A stretch of 64,000 nt of DNA. It comes from Pacificibacter maritimus. Its GTDB lineage: Bacteria; Pseudomonadota; Alphaproteobacteria; Rhodobacterales; Rhodobacteraceae. Positions 8,063 to 15,914 of this stretch are shown piece by piece (position 1 is the stretch's first letter; the number at the start of each line of letters is the position of its first letter). The notes beneath the pieces were generated by a model. That model worked only from the letters and a program-made list of their open reading frames with translations, made no database searches and was not told where the DNA came from. Position numbers and translations under genes: made by a program. Location: contig NZ_RKQK01000001.1 of NCBI RefSeq assembly GCF_003814915.1, positions 760,031-824,030 of the forward strand, given 5' to 3'.

Positions 8063-9193
8063 TTAGAAAATGACGACAGAGCGAATGGATTCGCCTTTAT
8101 GCATCAAATCGAAGCCTTTGTTGATGTCTTCCAAGCCCATTGTGTGGGTGATCATGGAATCGATTTCGATCTTACCATCCAAGTACCAATCAACGATTTT
8201 TGGCACATCTGTGCGACCACGTGCGCCGCCAAATGCAGTGCCTTTCCATGTGCGGCCTGTGACCAATTGGAAAGGACGCGTGGCGATCTCTTGACCGGCG
8301 CCTGCGACACCAATGATAACACTTTCGCCCCAACCGCGGTGTGAGGCTTCCAAAGCTTGGCGCATCACGTTGACGTTGCCCGTGCAATCGAATGTGTAAT
8401 CCGCGCCGCCGATTTGGTCATCGCCGCGCTTAGTCATGTTGACGATTTGCTCGACCACATCGCCGCCTTTGGATGGGTTGATAAAGTGGGTCATGCCGAA
8501 TTTGCGGCCCCACTCTTCTTTATCGTCGTTCAGATCCACACCGATGATCATATCCGCTCCCGCCAAACGCAGACCTTGGATCACGTTCAAACCGATACCG
8601 CCAAGACCAAAGACAGCAGCCGTGGCGCCGAATTCAACTTTGGCCGTGTTCATCACAGCGCCAACACCCGTTGTCACACCACAACCGACGTAACAGGCTT
8701 TGTCGAAGGCCGCTTTTTCAGAGATTTTCGCCACAGCGATTTCAGGCATCACAGTGTGGTTCGCAAAGGTGGAACAGCCCATGTAATGGTGAATCTTTTG
8801 ACCCTTGTATGAAAAACGCGATGTGCCGTCGGGCATCAGGCCTTGGCCTTGCGTGGCGCGGATCGATGTACACAGGTTGGTTTTTTGTGATTTACAGGAC
8901 GCACATTCACGACATTCAGGCGTGTAAAGCGGAATCACGTGATCGCCAACTTTCAACGAGGTCACGCCAGGGCCGACCTCTTGCACAACGCCCGCGCCTT
9001 CATGGCCCAAGATGACAGGAAAGATGCCTTCGGGATCAGCACCAGAACGGGTGAATTCATCTGTATGACAGATACCAGTGGCTTTGATTTCGATCAGAAC
9101 CTCACCCCATTTTGGGCCTTCTAGATCGACTTCTACGATTTCGAGCGGCTTTCCTGCCTCGAATGCGACTGCTGCGCGTGTTTTCATTTTCAA
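8063..9193 (-). CDS. adhI: S-(hydroxymethyl)glutathione dehydrogenase / class III alcohol dehydrogenase
   Basis: A 376-residue zinc-dependent NAD enzyme that oxidises S-hydroxymethylglutathione, formed from formaldehyde and glutathione, to S-formylglutathione. Catalytic zinc ligands visible are Cys42 in GICHTDEF and His64 in GHEGAG. The structural zinc site is Cys94, Cys97, Cys100 and Cys108. The nucleotide-binding motif is GLGGIGLNV. Length matches the family. The start could be the first ATG or the second two codons later; the first is used, with AGGGGA upstream. It pairs with fghA downstream for formaldehyde detoxification or methyl-group oxidation, common in marine roseobacters using methylated compounds. 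Confidence 0.95.
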   Translation of the reverse strand: MKMKTRAAVAFEAGKPLEIVEVDLEGPKWGEVLIEIKATGICHTDEFTRSGADPEGIFPVILGHEGAGVVQEVGPGVTSLKVGDHVIPLYTPECRECASCKSQKTNLCTSIRATQGQGLMPDGTSRFSYKGQKIHHYMGCSTFANHTVMPEIAVAKISEKAAFDKACYVGCGVTTGVGAVMNTAKVEFGATAAVFGLGGIGLNVIQGLRLAGADMIIGVDLNDDKEEWGRKFGMTHFINPSKGGDVVEQIVNMTKRGDDQIGGADYTFDCTGNVNVMRQALEASHRGWGESVIIGVAGAGQEIATRPFQLVTGRTWKGTAFGGARGRTDVPKIVDWYLDGKIEIDSMITHTMGLEDINKGFDLMHKGESIRSVVIF

Positions 9194-9364
9194 TCCCCTA
9201 TGACGGTTTGCGCATATTTGCGCAGTGCGGCCACTTTAGCGCTACATTTTCGCTCATGATAGGGCTGCGAGGTGAAAAACAGCGCGAAAACCTGTGTAGC
9301 GCGTCACTTCCTCCCTGTGCAAAAAATAGGGTTGATTAGCGAATTTAGTCCATTTAGCGCACAG

Positions 9365-9382
9365 AAAACCCCCAACAGGGGG
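9365..9382 (-). terminator. Probable terminator after the DUF1127 gene
   Basis: Arms CCCCC (9369-9373) and GGGGG (9378-9382) flank the loop AACA. Read on the minus strand, the stem is followed by TTTTC. It lies about 90 bases beyond the DUF1127 stop. The T-run is short, so the call is moderate. A second GC-rich dyad, GGGCGC-TT-GCGCCC, lies closer to the stop without a T-run. Confidence 0.45.
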
Positions 9383-9469
9383 AGGACCTGAAGGGGGTTA
9401 TGAGCGTCAGTTGTAGGGATAGACCCTCAACATATGCGGGCGCTTGCGCCCACATTGATACCGTATCTT

Positions 9470-9685
9470 TTAGCTGCGCGCTGCGTCACGGGCGATGGCT
9501 GGAATGTCTGCACGGCTGATACCGATGTCATTCAATTCGCGATCGCTTAGCATGGTCAATTCTTGCATGTAACGTGCTTGGACAGTCGCGATTACGAAAG
9601 ATTTGTAAATGCGAGAGAACAATTTTGTGAAGCGCTCAGTCAAAGAGGATTGGCCGAACTGTGTGTTTGAAGCTGCATATGCCAT
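9470..9685 (-). CDS. DUF1127 small protein (YjiS-like)
   Basis: A 71-residue protein whose C-terminal half has the DUF1127 pattern: an amphipathic helix followed by LSDRELNDIGISRADIPAIA. Family knowledge: DUF1127 proteins are short, often several per alphaproteobacterial genome, and some bind RNA or affect phosphate and carbon metabolism and sRNA turnover; no role is known for this one. There is no signal peptide. AAGGA about 9 bases before the ATG is a good ribosome-binding site. It is a single-gene transcript, with a probable terminator downstream and a 307-base intergenic region upstream shared with kdsA. Confidence 0.88.
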   Translation of the reverse strand: MAYAASNTQFGQSSLTERFTKLFSRIYKSFVIATVQARYMQELTMLSDRELNDIGISRADIPAIARDAARS

Positions 9686-9992
9686 TGTAAAGTTCCTTAC
9701 TTTGTGCGGTTAACATTTGGACGTTTGGTGCAGTGTTGGGCGATTGCCCGTTTGCTTGAGTTGAATATGGGGCAAATGCTGCACTGCAACAACGGACAAT
9801 GCGAGAACCCCGTTATGCATTAAACGCATACATAATTGATTTACTCATGCGCCTTGCGCAACCGTGCTATGATCGGCACCCCGTTTATGCTGTGTTACCT
9901 GCCGCCGACTTTGCACCTGCAGCATAAATGCAATGCTTGCGCACCTTTGCTGCAATGTGATTTATGGGCATCATTAAAACTGGAGCCCTAAA
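9686..9992. other. Divergent intergenic region between DUF1127 gene and kdsA
   Basis: This 307-base stretch holds the promoters of two divergent genes. It contains the dyad GGGC-GATT-GCCC and a pair of 7-base inverted arms, TGCAGTG and CACTGCA, in the part that would be the 5' leader of the DUF1127 transcript. The central part is AT-rich. I see no ORF with a credible start and no RNA gene I recognise. Confidence 0.4.
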
Positions 9993-10841
9993 ATGACATC
10001 TGCAAAAGCCGTCTCCATCGGAGCTGATACTCTTAAAGGTCAAGTGACCCTTGCCAATGATCTGCCATTTGGCTTGATCTGTGGCCCCTGCCAGTTGGAA
10101 AGCCTTGATCACGCACGCATGTTGGCCGAAAAAATTGCCAAGGCTTGTGATGCAACTGGCACGCCTTTCATTTTCAAAGGCTCCTATGACAAGGCCAATC
10201 GGTCGTCTTTGACGGGTGAGCGCGGGCTTGGTTCTGAACTGGGGCTGACGATCTTGTCGAAAATCCGTGATGAATTTGGCTGCCCTGTGCTGACCGATGT
10301 TCATGAAACACATCACTGTGAAATGGCGGCAGAATTTGTAGATATTTTGCAGATCCCTGCGTTTTTGTGCCGCCAGACAGATCTTTTATTGGCCGCAGGC
10401 GAGACAGGCAAAGCCATCAACATCAAAAAAGGCCAGTTTTTAGCGCCTTGGGATATGGCCAATGTCGCGGCGAAAGTCGCCTCAACAGGCAATGAAAAGA
10501 TCATGCTCTGCGACCGTGGCACGTCTTTTGGTTATAACACCTTGGTCTCTGATTTCCGCGGATTGCCGAAAATGGCCGAAACTGGATATCCAGTTGTCTT
10601 CGACGCCACCCATTCTGTGCAGCAGCCTGGCGGCAATGGCAATTCCTCTGGCGGTGATCGCACCATGGTGCCCCCGCTTGCGCGTGCGGCTGTGGCTGTG
10701 GGCGTGTCTTGCCTGTTTATCGAGGCCCATGAAGACCCTGACAATGCGCCTTCAGACGGGCCAAACATGGTACGCATCGAAGAGCTTGAAGGCTTGCTGG
10801 GCACTCTACGCGCACTCGATCAAGTGGTTAAACCCGCTTAA
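9993..10841 (+). CDS. kdsA: 3-deoxy-8-phosphooctulonate synthase, metal-dependent type
   Basis: A 282-residue TIM-barrel enzyme that condenses phosphoenolpyruvate with arabinose 5-phosphate to give Kdo 8-phosphate, for the LPS inner core, in the cytoplasm. Family motifs are GPCQLES near residues 31-37, FKGSYDKANRSS, GERGLGSELGL, CDRGTSFGYN and DATHSVQQPGG. At the metal position this protein has Cys33 in CGPC, as in the metal-dependent class represented by Aquifex, where the E. coli type has Asn. I therefore infer the metal-dependent class. The LPS export genes lptFGD lie about 7 kb downstream in the same window but are not in the same operon. Confidence 0.95.
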   Translation: MTSAKAVSIGADTLKGQVTLANDLPFGLICGPCQLESLDHARMLAEKIAKACDATGTPFIFKGSYDKANRSSLTGERGLGSELGLTILSKIRDEFGCPVLTDVHETHHCEMAAEFVDILQIPAFLCRQTDLLLAAGETGKAINIKKGQFLAPWDMANVAAKVASTGNEKIMLCDRGTSFGYNTLVSDFRGLPKMAETGYPVVFDATHSVQQPGGNGNSSGGDRTMVPPLARAAVAVGVSCLFIEAHEDPDNAPSDGPNMVRIEELEGLLGTLRALDQVVKPA

Positions 10842-10977
10842 CGAAGCCACATAAATAGGCGAAATATCCAGATATACGCCCCCTCGCCGCCACATTTACG
10901 TCAATGGGGCGGCAGATTTACCTTTTATATTTATTTTGTCGCAACAGTATTTGTAGCAATTTAAGGAAGGGTAATAC

Positions 10978-11082
10978 ATGGCACAGCCTCATCCATCGCA
11001 ACCAGCGCCTTCGACCGCGCAAACACCAGCAAAGCCAAGTCAGACGCCGCCCGTGAAATTCACCGATTGGGCCGCTTGGTAG
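10978..11082 (+). CDS. Small proline-rich ORF, 34 residues
   Basis: ATG at 10978 opens a frame of 34 codons ending with TAG at 11080-11082. AAGGAAGG stands 6 bases before the ATG, one of the best ribosome-binding sites in the window. The product begins MAQPHPSQPAPS, is rich in Pro, Gln, Ser and Ala, and ends PPVKFTDWAAW. There is no membrane segment or signal. It lies 136 bases after kdsA and 69 bases before the TfoX-domain gene. I do not recognise a family. The strong ribosome-binding site and the aromatic conserved-looking tail suggest a real microprotein; without homologues this remains a proposal. Confidence 0.5.
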   Translation: MAQPHPSQPAPSTAQTPAKPSQTPPVKFTDWAAW

Positions 11083-11151
11083 GCAATCACGCATTGCTTT
11101 GCGCTTATGATGCGTGCAATTTAAGCGGGCAACATTAGGCCAAAACGCGCT

Positions 11152-11505
11152 ATGACCACCACAGCTGATCCCGTTTCCGCCATTCGCAACCTTGGCCCTG
11201 CGTCCGAGCAAGAATATGCCCGTGCAGGTATACATACAGCCGATCAGTTGCGTGAATTGGGCGCCGATGCCGCTTACGGCATGCTTTTGGCCGCAGGCAA
11301 CGCGCCTCATTTCATCGGATATTACGCGCTGGTCATGGGACTTCAGGGGCGACCTTGGAATGACTGCAAAGGTGATGAGAAAAAAGCCCTGCGTGCACGC
11401 TTTGACGCGATCAAGGCGGGTAGTGCCAGCGATACAAACGCGGCCCCTGCTGGGATCGAACGTATATTGGATCAAATCGGCGTTGGCACAAAGCGCCAAA
11501 GCTAG
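11152..11505 (+). CDS. TfoX/Sxy C-terminal domain protein
   Basis: A 117-residue protein matching the TfoX C-terminal domain: IRNLGPASEQEYARAGI, then a helical helix-hairpin-helix-like region with LRELGADAAYGMLLAAG, up to about residue 90. The N-terminal TfoX domain is absent. Full-length TfoX/Sxy is a competence activator in gammaproteobacteria; stand-alone C-domain proteins are common in alphaproteobacteria and have no settled role, so a competence function should not be assumed. The last 25 residues are low in complexity. A terminator lies about 50 bases after the stop. Confidence 0.82.
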   Translation: MTTTADPVSAIRNLGPASEQEYARAGIHTADQLRELGADAAYGMLLAAGNAPHFIGYYALVMGLQGRPWNDCKGDEKKALRARFDAIKAGSASDTNAAPAGIERILDQIGVGTKRQS

Positions 11506-11551
11506 GTCACTGGCTCAGACCTGCTCCCCAGATTAAAGACCACCGCAGCAA

Positions 11552-11581
11552 AAAAGGGCCACTCTTTCGAGCAGCCCTTTT
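11552..11581. terminator. Bidirectional terminator between the TfoX-domain gene and ndk
   Basis: Arms AAAAGGGC (11552-11559) and GCCCTTTT (11574-11581) form an 8-bp stem with a 14-base loop. There is an A-run on one side and a T-run on the other, so it can stop transcripts from both convergent genes. Confidence 0.75.
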
Positions 11582-11633
11582 AATTCTATTCGTCTCATGA
11601 GGCATAGCCCAATCGACCCTGAGGCGGAGCCTC

Positions 11634-12056
11634 TTAGCCTACAAGTTCAAGACCTGAGAAGAAGTATGCGATTTCTTCAGCAGCTGTTTCAGGTGCGTCA
11701 GAGCCGTGAACAGAGTTTTCGCCGATAGACAAAGCAAATTCTTTACGGATTGTACCTTCTGCCGCGTCTGCTGGGTTTGTTGCACCCATAACTTCGCGGT
11801 TTTTCGCGATTGCATCTTCGCCTTCAAGAACTTGAACAACGATTGGCTCGGAAATCATGAATTCACACAATTCGCCAAAGAAAGGACGCTCAGAGTGAAC
11901 GCCGTAGAATTCTTGTGCTTGTGCAAGTGTCAATTGAATACGCTTGGAGGCCACGACGCGTAGACCAGCTTCTTCGAATTTCGCAACAATCGCACCTGTA
12001 AGGTTACGTTTTGTGGCGTCTGGTTTGATGATAGAAAAAGTACGTTGGATAGCCAT
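11634..12056 (-). CDS. ndk: Nucleoside diphosphate kinase
   Basis: A 140-residue cytosolic enzyme that moves the gamma phosphate from ATP to nucleoside diphosphates through a phosphohistidine. The catalytic His is at residue 117 in NSVHGSD, and the family start [13 protein letters not shown] is intact. Length is exactly typical. It is a single gene convergent with the TfoX-domain gene. An AAAGGAG ribosome-binding site lies close before the ATG. About 270 bases separate it from the divergent ABC-F gene, so each has its own promoter there. Confidence 0.97.
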   Translation of the reverse strand: MAIQRTFSIIKPDATKRNLTGAIVAKFEEAGLRVVASKRIQLTLAQAQEFYGVHSERPFFGELCEFMISEPIVVQVLEGEDAIAKNREVMGATNPADAAEGTIRKEFALSIGENSVHGSDAPETAAEEIAYFFSGLELVG

Positions 12057-12323
12057 GATGAAGCTCCTTTAAAACGGTTGTAGAGTTTTTGGAACGACGA
12101 TCACGCACACCCCAAAGATTGCGCGCCGATTACCACGCCCCATAGCGTTTGAAAAGCAATGATTGTGCGACAAAACGCAGTTCCGTAACGATCTTTTGAA
12201 AAACCAACGTAACCTGTCGTAATTTTGCGAATATAAGCCCGCAATTTTAGCCATAGGGCGAATTTATCAAGGCCACGTCCAATTCCTCTAGACCGCCCGC
12301 ATTTCCCCTGATAAGCGGCTGGC

Positions 12324-14201
12324 ATGCTTAAAATCCATGATATCACATATTCAGTCGAGGGTCGTACCCTTTTCGAAAACGCCAGCGTCACCATTCCGAC
12401 GGGCCATAAAATCGGCATCGTTGGCCGCAATGGGGCAGGTAAATCCACCCTATTCAAATTGCTGCGTGGTGAATTGGTTTTGGAAACAGGGTCAATCGAA
12501 TTGCCGTCACGGGCCAAAATCGGTGGTGTGGCCCAAGAGGTGCCTGGCAATGAAGTGTCTTTGATCAATACGGTTTTGGCCGAAGACAAAGAACGCGACG
12601 CCTTGATGAAAGAATCTGAAAGCGCAACAGACCCGATGCGCATCGCGGAAATTCAAACCCGCTTGGCCGATATCGATGCTTGGAGTGCCGAAGGGCGTGC
12701 CGCGGCCTTGCTGCGCGGCCTTGGATTTACCGAAGAAGAAATCCACATGCCCTGCTCTGAATTTTCAGGCGGTTGGCGTATGCGTGTGGCGCTGGCGGGC
12801 GTGCTGTTTTCACAGCCCGATTTCTTGCTACTTGATGAGCCGACCAACTATCTGGATCTTGAGGGCGCTTTATGGCTGGAAAGCTATCTTGGCCGTTACC
12901 CGCATACGGTTTTGCTGATTTCGCACGACCGCGCTTTGCTGAACCGTGCTGTGAATGGCATTGTGCATCTGGAAAGCAAAAAACTAACGCTTTATGCGGG
13001 CGGCTACGATGACTTTGCCAAAACCCGTGCAGCCAAACGCGCTGTACAAGCGGCGGCTGCGAAAAAACAAGACGCAGCGCGAGAGCACCTGCAAAGCTTT
13101 GTGGACCGCTTTAAAGCCAAGGCATCAAAGGCGAAACAAGCGCAGTCTCGGGTGAAAATGCTTGAAAAGATGGATAAAATCACAGCGCCTGAAGATGCGG
13201 CGCGTGTGGTCTTTACCTTTCCAGAACCCGAAGAATTGTCCCCGCCGATCATCAATATGGAAGGCGCATCTGTTGGCTATGACGGCAAACAGATTTTAGG
13301 AAATCTGGATTTGCGCATCGACCAAGATGACCGTATCGCGCTTTTGGGTCGCAACGGCGAAGGCAAATCGACTCTGTCGAAACTGCTGTCAAAAGCGCTT
13401 GATCCCATGGGCGGAAGATTGAACCGCCATAACAAATTGCGCATCGGTTTCTTTGCGCAGCACCAAGTCGAAGAATTGGATTTCTCAGAAACACCGCTTC
13501 AGCATTTGACCGCTGCTATGCCAGGTGTCTTTGGTCCGAAACTGCGCGCCAAACTGGCCAGTTTTGGTCTGGGTGCAGACCAAGCAGATACCCAAGTCGG
13601 GCGTCTGTCTGGTGGCCAAAAAGCACGTTTATCTTTGCTTTTGGCGACTTTGGATGCGCCACATTTGCTGATCCTCGATGAGCCGACCAACCACTTGGAC
13701 ATCGAAAGTCGCGAAGCGCTGGTTGAGGCTTTGACCGCCTATACGGGCGCCGTCATTTTGGTGTCGCATGATATGCATTTGCTCAGCTTGGTCGCGGATC
13801 GGTTGTGGCTGGTCAAAGATGGTCGGGTATCGCCCTATGAAGACGATCTGGACACCTACCGCAAACTGTTGATGCAGGGCGATGAAAAGACCAAGATCGA
13901 CAAAAACGTGCGGGCAAAATCCAAGTCCAAGGAAAAAGCAGCTGTTAAACCCGCTAAGGTTTATTCGCGCGATGAAATCCTTGCATTACGTTCTGAGGCG
14001 CGCAAATGTGAACAACGTATGGCGAAAATCAATGAGATGGCAGAAAAGCTGGAAACCAAACTGGCCGACCCTGCCCTTTATGATGACAAGCCCTCTGCGG
14101 TGATGTGGCAAAAAAAGTATAACGAGGTCTGCGATGCCAAAAACCGCGCCGAAGATCTTTGGATGCAAGCCCTAGAGAAATTGGAAAAGGCTGAGAAATA
14201 G
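12324..14201 (+). CDS. ABC-F family ATPase, YheS-like
   Basis: A 625-residue cytoplasmic protein with two ABC domains and no membrane segments. Walker A motifs are GRNGAGKST (near residue 35) and GRNGEGKST (near 345); signatures are FSGGWRMR and LSGGQKARLS; both Walker B regions read LLxLDEPTN. The interdomain linker has YheS-type wording (SFVDRFKAKASKAKQAQSRVKMLEKM in two halves) and the C-terminus is a charged coiled coil. ABC-F proteins act on the ribosome and help translation of difficult sequences. It is followed after 2 bases by the MarC gene. A second ABC-F, Uup-like, is at 29.9-31.7 kb. Confidence 0.93.
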   Translation: MLKIHDITYSVEGRTLFENASVTIPTGHKIGIVGRNGAGKSTLFKLLRGELVLETGSIELPSRAKIGGVAQEVPGNEVSLINTVLAEDKERDALMKESESATDPMRIAEIQTRLADIDAWSAEGRAAALLRGLGFTEEEIHMPCSEFSGGWRMRVALAGVLFSQPDFLLLDEPTNYLDLEGALWLESYLGRYPHTVLLISHDRALLNRAVNGIVHLESKKLTLYAGGYDDFAKTRAAKRAVQAAAAKKQDAAREHLQSFVDRFKAKASKAKQAQSRVKMLEKMDKITAPEDAARVVFTFPEPEELSPPIINMEGASVGYDGKQILGNLDLRIDQDDRIALLGRNGEGKSTLSKLLSKALDPMGGRLNRHNKLRIGFFAQHQVEELDFSETPLQHLTAAMPGVFGPKLRAKLASFGLGADQADTQVGRLSGGQKARLSLLLATLDAPHLLILDEPTNHLDIESREALVEALTAYTGAVILVSHDMHLLSLVADRLWLVKDGRVSPYEDDLDTYRKLLMQGDEKTKIDKNVRAKSKSKEKAAVKPAKVYSRDEILALRSEARKCEQRMAKINEMAEKLETKLADPALYDDKPSAVMWQKKYNEVCDAKNRAEDLWMQALEKLEKAEK

Positions 14202-14203
14202 TT

Positions 14204-14830
14204 TTGGATCTACAATTTTTGATCACAGCGTTTTTCACGCTTTTCGTTATCATTGATCCAATCGGGTTGATGCCGCTTTTTGTGGCGCTGACATCAGGGA
14301 GTTCTCCCCAACAGCGCCGCGGCATTGCCATTCGCGCCACCACCATCGGCTTTGCTATTTTGATTATCTTCGGTCTGTTCGGCGAAGCTGTTTTGAACTT
14401 TGCTGGCATTTCTATGGCGGCATTCCGCATCGCTGGGGGTGTTTTACTGTTTCTCACTGCGCTGGATATGTTGTTTGAGCGACGCTCAAAACGGCGCGAA
14501 GATCAGGCCTCGCAGCCTGATATTTCCGAAGACGATCCCTCTGTCTTTCCCCTCGCAACCCCTTTGATTGCAGGTCCAGGTGCGATTGCATCAATGATCT
14601 TGCTGACGGGCCAGACCGACACAACTATCGGATTTATTTCGGTTTTCGGCGTATTGGCCATCGTTCTTTTGATTATGCTGGCCCTGTTCATCATGGGCGG
14701 TCTGCTGGAGCGTGCCTTGGGACCGACAGGGGTGAATGTGGTGACGCGTATCCTAGGGATGTTGCTTACAGCGCTGTCTATTCAGTTTATTTTGGATGGC
14801 TTGCGCGAAGTTGGTGCTTTGCCCTACTGA
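14204..14830 (+). CDS. MarC family integral membrane protein
   Basis: A 208-residue inner-membrane protein with about six hydrophobic segments and the MarC/UPF0056 pattern: an early IDPIGLMPLFVAL motif in the first segment and a PLATPLIAGPGAIA motif after a charged loop (residues about 100-125). The role of the family is not settled; the name comes from an old multiple-antibiotic-resistance link in E. coli that was later withdrawn. The start is a TTG at 14204, 2 bases after the ABC-F stop, with only a weak ribosome-binding site, so translation is probably coupled to the gene before it. Confidence 0.9.
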   Translation: MDLQFLITAFFTLFVIIDPIGLMPLFVALTSGSSPQQRRGIAIRATTIGFAILIIFGLFGEAVLNFAGISMAAFRIAGGVLLFLTALDMLFERRSKRREDQASQPDISEDDPSVFPLATPLIAGPGAIASMILLTGQTDTTIGFISVFGVLAIVLLIMLALFIMGGLLERALGPTGVNVVTRILGMLLTALSIQFILDGLREVGALPY

Positions 14831-14861
14831 CATTTGTTTCCCCTCGCCCTAAATATAGCGC

Positions 14862-15440
14862 ATGGATGAATTTGACACGGGGCGTTTGCTCTATCTTGTG
14901 GTGCTTTTGGGCGCATTGGTTTTTTACACGCTCATCGCCAATCGGCGGGCCATGGGGCAAATGCTGCGGCATTTGGTGCTCTGGGCGCTGTTGTTTATCG
15001 GCGTCTTGGCTGGCTATGCGCTGTGGCAAGATCTCGTGCCGCGCTTGGCCCCTGTACAGATCACCCACGGCACTGGCGTGATTGAAATCCCCAAAACCCG
15101 CGGCGGTCATTTTGTTTTGACGGCTCAGGTCAACGGCGTCCCCATTGAGTTTTTGGTCGATACGGGGGCAACACATGTTGTCTTATCCCATAGCGACGCA
15201 GAAAAGTCGGGCATTGCATTAGACAATCTTGCTTATACTGGCATGGCGCAAACGGCCAATGGCGCAGTCGAAACCGCAGCTGTAAATATCGACACCTTAA
15301 ATGTGGGCGGCGTGCAAGACAACGACATGCGCGCCTATGTCACCAAAGGCGACCTGTTTGGTTCTTTGCTGGGCATGTCTTACTTGCAACGCTACGACAA
15401 GATTGAAATCACGCGTGATAAACTTATCCTAACGCGCTGA
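14862..15440 (+). CDS. Membrane-anchored retropepsin-like aspartic protease (clan AA)
   Basis: A 192-residue protein. Two N-terminal hydrophobic segments (about residues 9-25 and 38-55) anchor it in the inner membrane. A single retropepsin-type domain follows, with the catalytic motif FLVDTGATHVVLS (Asp near residue 102) and a second hydrophobic-Gly block GSLLGMSYL. This is the layout of the alphaproteobacterial clan AA aspartic protease family; by analogy it should act as a homodimer with the protease domain in the periplasm. The substrate is unknown. It is in line with the MarC gene, 31 bases behind it, and its stop faces the holC stop 9 bases away. Confidence 0.88.
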   Translation: MDEFDTGRLLYLVVLLGALVFYTLIANRRAMGQMLRHLVLWALLFIGVLAGYALWQDLVPRLAPVQITHGTGVIEIPKTRGGHFVLTAQVNGVPIEFLVDTGATHVVLSHSDAEKSGIALDNLAYTGMAQTANGAVETAAVNIDTLNVGGVQDNDMRAYVTKGDLFGSLLGMSYLQRYDKIEITRDKLILTR

Positions 15441-15449
15441 TATTATGTC

Positions 15450-15911
15450 TTATTCAGGCTTGGGGTGCTGGGCTTTCATTTGCCATTTTCCCGTTTCCTC
15501 AGACCAGTATTGCGCTGTCGCGCCTGCATCCGTCAGGCTTTTCCATTGGCCGCGTGCCTGTTGTAAAGCCTCTGGATCATGGCCATCAAACAAAATACAC
15601 ACACGGTCAGCCGCGGCAATTTCATCAGAAGTCACATCCGCGCCTTGGATACACATGAGACAACTGGCACTATTGCCACCCGCGCCTGTGGTGAGCAAAA
15701 CAGGTTGATCCGCGTCATGCGGCCCCCCTGCCATGCCATGAGGTAAAAAGCCCTCGCGCTGCCATAAAGCAACATCAAGGGCGCGCAATTGCGCATCGGC
15801 GCGGCCGCGCACCTCAACCCGCCAACCTGCTGAAAGCGCCTTTTCCACCAATGTGGCCAAAGTTTTTTCCAGCGGATTGCGGGTCAAATGGTAGAAATAG
15901 GCCGCGCCCAT
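15450..15911 (-). CDS. holC: DNA polymerase III chi subunit
   Basis: A 153-residue protein of the HolC family, starting MGAAYFYHLTRNPLEKTLATLVEKAL. Chi binds SSB and, through psi, the clamp loader of DNA polymerase III. The FDGHDPEALQQAR block near residues 110-125 is typical. It follows pepA after 3 bases on the same strand. The pepA-holC pair next to divergent lptF-lptG is a gene order also found in E. coli, which supports the call. No holD is present, as is usual in alphaproteobacteria. Confidence 0.93.
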   Translation of the reverse strand: MGAAYFYHLTRNPLEKTLATLVEKALSAGWRVEVRGRADAQLRALDVALWQREGFLPHGMAGGPHDADQPVLLTTGAGGNSASCLMCIQGADVTSDEIAAADRVCILFDGHDPEALQQARGQWKSLTDAGATAQYWSEETGKWQMKAQHPKPE

Positions 15912-15914
15912 GGT

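Noticed and set aside
10886-10913. A GC-rich dyad GCCGCC/GGCGGC after kdsA considered as terminator
   Set aside because: The loop is 16 bases, the stem only 6 bp and no T-run follows.
12101-12643. A 180-codon minus-strand frame between ndk and the ABC-F gene
   Set aside because: Most of it overlaps the ABC-F gene on the other strand, and the remainder is promoter-like sequence; no recognisable protein.
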